Assembly: GCF_900188455.1 (NCBI RefSeq)
Contig: NZ_FZOL01000031.1
Span: 1 to 61,748, forward strand
DNA from: Pseudomonas japonica
GTDB taxonomy: Bacteria > Pseudomonadota > Gammaproteobacteria > Pseudomonadales > Pseudomonadaceae
Length of the DNA stretch: 61,748 bases
Reading direction: 5' to 3'
Below are positions 54,301 to 60,300 of the stretch, in pieces. Numbering within the stretch: the stretch's first letter is position 1; each line of letters starts with the position of its first letter. The position numbers and the translations under genes are program-made. The notes under the pieces were generated by a model that ran no database searches, was not told the origin of the DNA, and worked only from the letters and a program-made list of their open reading frames with translations.

Positions 54301-56246
54301 TTCCCAACGTCGTCAGCAGTACCCACAACGACGCCACTACCTTCAAGCCTTACAACGCCAGCGACGTGATTGGTGATACCACGCCGACCCCGGTATTCCC
54401 GCCACCGCCCAAGCCGAAGAAAAAGAAATGCGGCGGCATCGCCGCCGTAGTGATGGTCGTGGTAGCGGTCGTGGTCGCGGTCTATACCGCCGGTGCGGGC
54501 GCGGCGGCATTCGCCTCCGCGTCGTCGGCAACCGTCGGTGCCGCGGGCGGTTATGCAGCGGTCGGGACCGCGGCGCTGACCGGTGGGGCGATCACCGGTA
54601 TCAGCACCGGGGCCCTGGTGGGCGGAGCGATCGTTGGCGCTGCCGCGGGGAGTGCGGCGGCGCAATTGGCCGGCATGGCCATGGGCGCGGTCGATCAGTT
54701 TTCCTGGCGGCAGGTGGCAGCCAGCGGCTTGACCGCGGGTATTGCGTCTGGCGCCGGGGCGTTGGCCAGGGGCGCCCAGGCCGGGTCCTGGATCAAGACC
54801 GCCGCCGAAGTGCTCAAGGGCAAGGATGCGCTGGGCTACACCGCGCTGGGCGTCTTCAACTATGCCAGCAGCCAGGTGGCCAACCGCGTCGTCGGCCTGG
54901 ACAGCGCCTTCAGCTGGGGCGGGCTGGCCGCCTCGGCGCTGGCGGCCAATATCAGTGGGCAGATCGTCCAGCCCGGGGTGGGCGGCCTGATTCTCAGGGG
55001 CCAGGTTGCCGCCCATGCCAATGCCTTCATCAAGGACAAATGGTTCGGTGCCGACAAGCCCGACTATTCCAGCGTCGCGGCGGATGCGTTCGGCAACGTC
55101 CTGGCCAACTTCGCCTTCAGCGCCGCCGATACCTTGCGCAAACTGGCAGCGACCGGTTCGGGCTCCCTGGCTTCATCGCTTGCGCAGGGGCCGGTGGTCG
55201 AGCTCCCGGCAACCATCATCACCCCGGATCCGCGCGAGCCGTTGTTCGACTTCGATGCTGGCAGCTACCCGTGGTACGCGGTCGGGGCCAGTTCGGACGG
55301 TCACGTCTACGACGCCCTGCAGGAGGCGGTGTCGGCCGTCAGCTACAAGAATGTGCTGAACTGGTCCGGCGACGCGCGTACCTCTCTGCATGCTGCGCTC
55401 GATCCTTTGGTGGCGGGCGCTGACGGTCCGCTGCAGATGATGTCGTTGCGGGTCGCCCGCGGCGTTTCCAATGCCGCGCTCGACCTGCTCGACAGCTCCG
55501 CGGTCATGGCCGGTCTGGTGACCGACACCCAGCTTCGCGGGCAGGCGCTGGAGGGCTTGTCCCAATTGGGTCATGAGGTCTGGAACAATCCTGGCGGAGT
55601 GCTCGAGAATACCGTCGATGCGACCGGGCGTTACCTGAGGGAAACCGACGGTGCGCAGATCGCCGAAGACGGTGTGCGCTTCCTGACCGGTACGCTCGCG
55701 GGTGGACTCGCCCTGCGCGCGACCACCGATGCCACGGGTGCTGTGGTGCGGGCCGGGGTCAAGTACTATCGCAACTCGGTCTACGTGCCGCCAGCGTTCG
55801 CCCCCGGTACCGTTGGGGGCGGGATCTTTATTCCAAGCCTTGGCAAGCGCATCACCACGGTGACCAAGGCCATGAGCGACAGGTTCCAGGGCAATGGTTA
55901 TCTCGACCCTCGCAGCAACACGCTGGTGGCACCTGCCGCAGGCGAGGTGCTGGCGGTCGATCATATCTTCCCGGTCAGCAGGATCATCGAACTGCCAGGT
56001 TTCAAGAACCTGACCCGATCGCAGATGAGGGATATCATTCAAGACCGCGTCGAGCTCGGCAATCTGCAACCGTTGCCTCAGTCATTCAACGCATCGAAGA
56101 GTGCGAGACTGGACTGGAAGAGATTCGGCGGCGAAGGCCTGAACGATGAATACCTTGAAAACCTGCAGATTCAGCAACGATTGTTGCGGGAAAGAATCAG
56201 TCAGCAGATACAGGTTTTCAACAGACTGAACAACGGAGGACGTTGA
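45363..56246 (+). CDS. Giant RHS/YD-repeat protein with LysM and C-terminal HNH nuclease-like toxin tail
   Basis: 3627 residues. YD-type repeats (such as YDAAGRL, YNALGQV) fill most of residues 150-2880. They probably build a closed shell around the C-terminal tail. LysM lies at about 2934-2985 (NYVVSQGDTLASIAQAVWG ... SIRIPN). A Pro/Lys-rich hinge (PPPPKPKKKKCGG, about 3013-3025) leads to a Gly/Ala-rich hydrophobic segment (3026-3110). The last ~120 residues have an HNH signature: DH at 3533-3534, N3567, N3576 and K3579. There is no PAAR, VgrG-binding or signal sequence, so delivery is unclear. The start ATG follows AAGGA. The gene stops inside the start of a likely immunity gene (TGATG). 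Confidence 0.92.
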   Translation: MVAVVSGNGLGLFNTSLNILGAGAGSFGQGTLGQAGGKAWVNASSGNLILRFTDEQLAGLGQDLFHTRTYNTQGALSDADADGWRWDGERRLVLAGTALAVGSSLTRTTGDGHQTTYVWNGTRYQSSEGDGAHDFIQWDAQSREWYWTDGSTRSIERYNGSNGLLASVRDGNGTLITYGYQNDKLSSVSDSSGQALLMVYNAAGKLERVDTRAVANGPLSRQVYYEYDAAGRLTRVQTDLTPDDNSISDGNVYATRYTYDGSSFRIASISQSDGSTASFSYELVGSEYRVKTVTDLSGTTTFSYDLASRRTAVRNALGQEWGYVHDAKGQLTAVQSPAENGLVFQTAYSYDADGNVIRVNSNGSVLSYAYDERGNRILERDPLGVTVTRVFSAGNQLLNEIRYSLPATWNTTSGSWDEPPATSAQVTRYVYDAAERLRFVVGAAGNVLEYRYDARGLRTQEIAYGDLVYPLASLTPAATLGEAGLSAWAAARDMTRARIVGMTYDYRGNLNRRVLHATADASGNGVIDAAAEITEYVYSAHGQLLQTLAVRGSARTSKVLLGSTTYDGMGRVLGQMDADGTRTTVYDGSKRSIAVTTASGLTLTQLYDTQGRLIAIQETAAATTSRSTRYYYDAAGRLSMKQDAAGVRSYLFYDTLGRLAAEVDGTGSVTRYTYNANDQRLTELRYATQVDTSAWFDGSTVTVALAQVLPAASSADRQTRFTYDKAGRLASSIDAVGTPTSYAYDGRGQLVRQQTGERVTRTFYDAAGRQAGQLDSEGFLRENRYNAAGQLQQVIRYAAVTNAALRAGGSLAELRPGSAGLSSWYFYDGAGRQIGSVDERQFVSETVYDEAGNVRKSIIYARAYSAALNATSSFATVRAAVIDGGSQVLTTAYDALGRVSRRTAADGTLTTFEYDAGGRLVRETAAAGTSEERSVRTRYDVYGQTLGKLLGEASTRITAGMSEAQIAAVYSQYGMTWSYDASGRVASVSDAMGNRTLSFYDAAGRLTRVINALGEVSETKYNAFGDAVERTQLGSRLAGASLAALSGGPQNVALDNLVAAIRNASIDSRTTHTYDRRGLLLTSIDAEGISTTQQYDQYGQVLKQIRVIASGRTVTTAFAYDLRGERISQTRDAGGLNLTSSSSYDAYGRLIGSVDATGAASTTQYLDNGRTIVTRDSLNRTRRSEFDALGRVLKEVDALGQATLYSYDDASRSMLVTLADGAQISTWKTRHGETLKVANGNGEVTQYEYNRDGQLVRTLNALGQVAEIRRYDKAARLSESVDARGVVTRLDYDAANRVVQRSVDPTGLNLRTTYEFDTSGRQVRVVENAGTPSTRITEYRYDRKGQLKQSIVDPAGQKLSTSYSYDGTGNLLSVSLGTVASPAQRVTQYLFDNLGRRLEERVDPQGLNLRTQYQYDAEGRVSRKIDAAGGITDYVHDQAGQLRFTVDALGYVSERIYDAAGNLAQEIRYTNKLQGARDVATLQMLLAPAASNTLKPTLVGAGDHRTRYLYDAVGRLKSLVDPAGYSESYSYDAAGNRISLVNKNGQVWNYRYDKLGRLFEEITPVVSVDRIDNAGTVTRQAAVLVTRYAYDGLGNILSRSEGRLRASASSDPALDDVSQARTSSYAYDALGRQVRITSPGWYNKATAQYQQGSDGTANTFQVTTEVTYDGLGNAVRNRVRINNSGVLANDYVDSYKAYDVLGRVRYEVDALKGVTAYEYNAFGQVTLTRRHASALNAAVPASGYYQLADFTATTLPASAGNDRTLITRYDRIGRKSEVQQDFVSLYSFTGNVATSALKTVAPTRVYSYNALGQVTRETLVARDSTGASVLEQIATTHYYDPAGQRIGSVDALGYYTRMEYDGNGNVTRQVEYATALANWSEAALPTPAGNAGDRSLRFVYDAADRLVQTVQEKVSYWQQSFAANATRATMTLVKGDVLVSRSSYDGVGNVRTLTDAAGNVTSTEYNALGQVTKVTEPVRATARAGVANPFETPVSAAPTIQYGVNAFGQVVNEQRSAGAGQVGLPQITRSLYDAAGHLLREYDAGGSAQNFKVDVAGRRLEETRVISSSLAGWLNNNQTLRRSYSYDRLGQQLGTTDWYTDNGVQKSTSNTVTYNLFGEITAELLNGNAKARYEYNRVGQVTRQTNAQGVTQVDYDLSGKASRSAQLGNLATAADDRVTYIRNDLLGRALEQHLPAFEANVNVDTLNSLNLTLTTPIIRLSNDRWGNVLSRTDTRGKVTTYSYDHNNRLLAETLPVTDILRENGTSYRASLVHEKRYDALGQLIEEADLVGATLLRTRQHVYNQAGDLVRDIDALGVSRYYAVDAHGNRVGTRDPLGVVTYDEYDAMDRHTRHGVVRNGQKVVQLTNQYDQAGRLYAEITGATTVTETLTSTANADGSSTLAGVAGNTRFTLFDERGNIVRTRNESNIQKTFVFSEANRKVAEIDGLGNSLTWTYNEADYGRMTVRTDLSKQTFNYAYNAFGQVSKEINPAYYQGELISSYQRTYDYYGNGLLKSIRDEQVGSLMGDTQWSVESYQYDQAGQRLRESSQSYYKNTLVFWIEASSQTDRRFKFDELGRLKEVKAPAGQEIVGFMPFSAGTGRVDALRYDYDELGNRRRAYMDTTNQSGGRTVIDDWYRYDLEGRVLVGKGYQSNGQVLAGKAKGYAVAYDAAGRRLSSEEWSASIAGGERYARSTYSYNDMGQVLEARSGLVTRAAGADASAAVLGADPEKVLFRTTYDELGNRSSQMSYTNNVATERTTYRFRGDGQMISQVVAKISAGAELKTQANYFGEAGMIDAAGNQASYRYVVYGANGVSVSYRGKYVRTFALFDTYKEQNIEVTTNLSSTPGWNSTSFDVRGNATGVMTYNGSILNQGFAANKEGLLTARQGTDYQRTQSYLYYQGAALANYGNLSAAQITDTLTPVSEEYPSRTAGNYVVSQGDTLASIAQAVWGDSKMWYLIADANGIDPSKALVAGDSIRIPNVVSSTHNDATTFKPYNASDVIGDTTPTPVFPPPPKPKKKKCGGIAAVVMVVVAVVVAVYTAGAGAAAFASASSATVGAAGGYAAVGTAALTGGAITGISTGALVGGAIVGAAAGSAAAQLAGMAMGAVDQFSWRQVAASGLTAGIASGAGALARGAQAGSWIKTAAEVLKGKDALGYTALGVFNYASSQVANRVVGLDSAFSWGGLAASALAANISGQIVQPGVGGLILRGQVAAHANAFIKDKWFGADKPDYSSVAADAFGNVLANFAFSAADTLRKLAATGSGSLASSLAQGPVVELPATIITPDPREPLFDFDAGSYPWYAVGASSDGHVYDALQEAVSAVSYKNVLNWSGDARTSLHAALDPLVAGADGPLQMMSLRVARGVSNAALDLLDSSAVMAGLVTDTQLRGQALEGLSQLGHEVWNNPGGVLENTVDATGRYLRETDGAQIAEDGVRFLTGTLAGGLALRATTDATGAVVRAGVKYYRNSVYVPPAFAPGTVGGGIFIPSLGKRITTVTKAMSDRFQGNGYLDPRSNTLVAPAAGEVLAVDHIFPVSRIIELPGFKNLTRSQMRDIIQDRVELGNLQPLPQSFNASKSARLDWKRFGGEGLNDEYLENLQIQQRLLRERISQQIQVFNRLNNGGR

Positions 56247-56962
56247 TGCTTGATAGGGACAGGTACGATCGTGTGTGCTCCAGTGCGGCCGATCTTGACG
56301 ATGCGCAGCGCCAGCGCCTTGCGGGCACCGTGATCGCCGGGCTGGGCGCATCCGTCAGCGAAATGTTCCCCGGTTTCGCGGCGGCGTTTCCTCGAACGGT
56401 AGCGGCCATCGAGCGCGAGTACGCGGTGCCGCTGGTACTGTTCAAGAAACATGCCGGTGTCTGGATGGCCTCCCTGGTGGCTGAAGGGCCTGCGCTGAAT
56501 CTGTTCTTCGATCTGGTACCGCTGTCGCTGGAAACCGAGGGGCCGGTTTTCGAGGAGAACTGCGCCATGCTGCCGACGGGCTGGAAAGAGCTTTATCGCC
56601 ATTTCTGGTCATTCGTGCTGACCGAGCGTTCGTACCCGCCCATGGACTGGACGAATTCTCCTTTCTCCTACAGTGGGCGTCTGAGTCTCGAGCGCTATCG
56701 GGAACTGCGCGGTGTGAAGAAATCGCTGATCCGGGATTTTGTCGGCCGGACCGGCGCGCAATCCCTGTATTGCTGGCTGTTGACCGATGCAGGGGATGCG
56801 CTGTTTCTCGACGAAGGCCAATGTGATGGAAAGCTCTATCACGTGAGCAATGACGACTTCGCCGATTACCGGCTGCTCGAGGATCCGGAAACCGTGCTCG
56901 ATCATTATCTGGCGCACTATGTAACGACACGCTCGGCGCAAGGGTTTGTGTTCAGGGGCTGA
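56246..56962 (+). CDS. Probable immunity protein for the RHS toxin tail
   Basis: 238 residues, cytosolic. The ATG shares its A with the RHS stop codon and is preceded by GGAGGACG, so it is translationally coupled to the toxin. Aromatic residues are frequent (YRHFWSFVLTERSYPPMDW, LYCWLLTDAGDALFLDEG). The last part, DDFADYRLLEDPETVLDHYL, weakly recalls SUKH/SMI1 immunity proteins, but I cannot claim that family. Its base composition is less GC-rich than the RHS body, as is common for horizontally exchanged toxin-immunity cassettes. Function is inferred from position only. Confidence 0.6.
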   Translation: MLDRDRYDRVCSSAADLDDAQRQRLAGTVIAGLGASVSEMFPGFAAAFPRTVAAIEREYAVPLVLFKKHAGVWMASLVAEGPALNLFFDLVPLSLETEGPVFEENCAMLPTGWKELYRHFWSFVLTERSYPPMDWTNSPFSYSGRLSLERYRELRGVKKSLIRDFVGRTGAQSLYCWLLTDAGDALFLDEGQCDGKLYHVSNDDFADYRLLEDPETVLDHYLAHYVTTRSAQGFVFRG

Positions 56963-57033
56963 CGTGTCTTGATTTGCGGCGGTTGCCTGACTGTTCCTGA
57001 ACCGCTCTCAAACTCCCGGCATACAGCTCCCAG

Positions 57034-57192
57034 GGCGCGCAGGGGCAGGCCAGCAGCGGCAACCTGATCCTGCGCTTTACTGACGAACACCTAGCGCAAG
57101 AGCGGAGTGCAACAGGACATGGTCAGCCTGTATGCCTTCACCGGCAGCGTCGCCACCTCCAGCACCAAAAGCGTCACCCCGGTCAAGGTCTA
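57034..57192 (+). pseudogene. RHS gene remnant (two fused fragments)
   Basis: 57041-57090 matches the RHS 5' coding region (SSGNLILRFTDE; compare residues 43-54 of RHS 1), with about 24 bp missing just before it. 57094-57192 matches an internal region (RKSGVQQDMVSLYAFTGSVATS ... corresponds to RHS 1 nucleotides around 50684-50782) and ends in an in-frame stop (TAG). The two pieces are in different frames. They must have been joined by a large deletion, leaving a dead leftover of an earlier RHS copy. Confidence 0.85.
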
Positions 57193-57225
57193 GCGCTCTT
57201 TGAGCGATCACAAAAAATCACCCAC

Positions 57226-57246
57226 CCCCTAAACCTTTCCCAGAAT
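57226..57246 (+). promoter_or_regulatory. Conserved leader element upstream of RHS gene 2
   Basis: Matches the element at 45248-45268 at 19 of 21 bases with nearly the same distance (95 nt) to the start codon. It overlaps by one base the second copy of the 19-bp direct repeat. Confidence 0.6.
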
Positions 57247-57341
57247 CCCGGCATACAGCTCCCATAGGGGCTGCCTTCACCGCAGCCAGGATATTTTTGG
57301 GGTTGTCCATGACGCCCCGATCGATCAGGGGATCAGGGACA

Positions 57342-60300
57342 ATGGTTGCAGTCGTCGCCGGCAATGGCCTGGGTTTGTTCAACACCTCGCTCAACATCCT
57401 CGGCGCCGCCGCGGGTTCGTTCGGCCAGGGCACGCTGGGGCAGGCCGGGGGCAAGGCCTGGGTCAATGCCAGTACCGGCAACCTGATCCTGCGCTTTACC
57501 GACGAACAACTCTCCGGCCAGGGACAGGACCTGTTCCACACTCGCACCTACAACACTCTTGGCGCGCTCAACGATGGCGACGGCGATGGCTGGCGCTGGG
57601 ACGGCGAGCGTCGCGTGATCCTCACCGGCACCGCTCTGGCGGCGGGCAGCAGCCTGACCCGCACCACCGGCGATGGCCATGAAACGGTCTACAACTGGAA
57701 CGGCACGCGCTATCAGTCGACGGAGGGCGACGGCGCTCACGACTTTATCCAGTGGGATGCGCAGACCAGCGAGTGGTACTGGACCGACGGCTCGACCCGC
57801 AGCATCGAGCGTTACAACGGCAGCAGCGGCCTGCTGGTTTCGGTACGCGATACCAGCGGCACGCTGATCACTTACGGCTACCACAATGGCAAGCTGACCA
57901 GTGTCAGCGACAGCTCCGGTCAGGCCCTGCTGATGACCTACAACGCTTCCGGCAAGCTGGAGCGGCTGGACACCCGCGAGGTCGCGGGTGGTCCGCTGAC
58001 CAGCCAGGTGTATTACGACTATGACGGCTATGGACGACTGACCCGGGTCCAAACTGACCTCACCCCGGACGACAACAGCGTCGCCGACGGCAATGTCTAC
58101 AGCACCACCTACACCTACGACGGCAGCAGTTTCCGAATCGCCAGCATCAGCCAGAGCGACGGCAGCACGGCCAGCTTCACCTACGTGCAGGTGGGCAGCG
58201 AGTACCGGGTGAGCACGGTCACCGATGCTTCCGGCACCACCACCTTCAGCTACGACCTGGGCAATCGCCGCACCGGTGTGAAGAACGGGCTGAACCAGGA
58301 GTGGGGCTACTACTACGACGAGAAAGGCCAGCTGGCCTATGTCCAGTCGCCCGCGGAAGATGGCCGAATCTTCTACACCGGCTATCTGTACGACGCCGAC
58401 GGTAACGTCACCCGGGTCACCGATACCCACGGCAATACTGTCAGCTATGCCTACGACGAACGCGGCAATCGTGTTCTCGAGCGCGATCCGAAGGGCGTCA
58501 CCGTGGCGCGGGTCTTCAACGCCAATAACCAGATGCTCAGCGAGATCCACTACAGCGTGCCGGCCATCTGGAACGCGGCAAACGGCACTTGGAGCGAGCC
58601 ACCGGCCAGTTCGGCGCAGGTCACCCGCTATGTCTACGACTACGCCGAGCGCCTGCGCTTCGTGGTCAGTGCCACGGGCAGTGTCGTCGAGTACACCTAT
58701 GAAGCCCGCGGTCTGCGCGCGCAGGAAATCATTCATGGTGCCAACCTCTATCCGGTTGCGGGGACGGCAGATGCCAGCGCGCTCAGCGAGTCGTCCCTGG
58801 CGGCCTGGAGCGCGGCGCAGGACCACGCGAAAACCCGTCTGACGGGTTTCAACTACGACTATCGCGGCAATCTGATCCTGCGTGTGGCCTATGCCAATGT
58901 CGACGCCAGCGGCAACTGGCTGCTGGACAGCGCGGCCGAGCTGACCCGCTATGTCTACAACGCCCAGGGCCAGCTGTTGCAGACCCTCGCCGGACGCGGG
59001 CTGGATCGGGGCACCCAGGTTCTGCTGAGCTCCACCACCTACGACGGCATGGGCCGCGTGCTTGGCCAGATGGACGCCAGCGGCACCCGTACCACGGTCT
59101 ACAACGGCAGTCAGCGCAGCATCGCGGTCACCACGGCCAGCGGCCTGACCCAGACCCAGCTGTACGACCTCCAGGGGCGCCTGGTCGCCGTCCAGGAAAC
59201 CGCCGCGGGCGTCGCCTCGCGCAGCATCAGCTATTTCTACGATGCCGCCGGACGCCTGAACATGAGGCAGGACGCCACCGGCGTGCGCACCTTCACCTTC
59301 TACGATCAGCTCGGCCGGGTGGGGGCGGAAGTCGATGGGGCCGGCAACGTCACTCGTTACACCTACAACCAGAACGATCAACGCATCACCGAGCTGCGTT
59401 ACGCCACGCCCGCCGATACCAGTGCCTGGTTCAATGGCACCACGGTCAGCGTGACGCTGGCACAGGTCCTTCCAGGCAGTAATGCGGCAGACCGCCTCAC
59501 CCAGCTTTCCTATGACCAGGCCGGGCGCCTGGTCGGCAGCACCGATGCCGTAGGTACGCTCACGACGTACACCTATGACGGGCGTGGCCAACTGGTCCGC
59601 CAGCAGACCGGTGAACGCATCACCCGCACCTTCTACGACGCCGATGGCCGCCAGGTCGGGCAACTGGATGCCGAAGGCTACCTGCGGGAAAACCTCTACA
59701 ACGCGGCCGGTCAACTGCAGCAGACGATCCGCTACTCAGGCGTGACCACTGCGGCACTGCGCGCCAACGGCAGTCTGGCCGAGTTGCGTCCGGCCTCGGG
59801 TGGTCTGAACACCTGGAGCTTCTACGACGGTGCGGGTCGGCAGATCGGCAGTGTCGACGAAAAGGGCTTCGTCAGCGAGACCGTCTACAACGAAGGCGGC
59901 AATGCTCACCAGAGCATTCGCTATTTCACGGCTTACACCGGGGTGCTGAATGCCTCGACCGGGTTCGCTGCGATCCGCGCGACGGTTGCCCCGGGTAGCA
60001 GTGAAGCGGTCGTGACCTACTACGACGACCTCGGGCGGGTCTCCCGGCGCGTCGTCGCGGACGGCACCGTGACCACCTTCGAATACGATGCCGCCGGACG
60101 CCTGGTTCGCGAGACCTCCGCGGCTGGCACTGCCGAGGAACGCAGCACCCGTACCCGTTACGACGCCTTCGGCCAGACCCTCGGCAAGCTGCTCGGCGAA
60201 GCTTCCGGCAAGATCAGCGCCGGCATGAGCGAGGCACAGGTCGCGGCGGTCTACAGCCAGTACGGCATGACCTGGAGCTATGACGCTGCCGGGCGCGTGG

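Larger units (their letters stand above)
56963..57341. other. Intergenic region with scrambled RHS relic
   Basis: No intact gene. It contains two copies of a 19-bp direct repeat, TCCCGGCATACAGCTCCCA, at 57014-57032 and 57246-57264, relic RHS coding sequence between them, and the conserved leader element at 57226-57246, which touches the second repeat. Confidence 0.8.

Noticed and set aside
52857..55016. 719-codon antisense frame under the RHS 3' part
   Set aside because: Same effect of codon bias; the sense strand carries LysM and other recognisable features.
57309..57341. Alternative RHS 2 start ATG at 57309
   Set aside because: In frame, but comparison with RHS 1 places the start at 57342; the extra residues have no counterpart.
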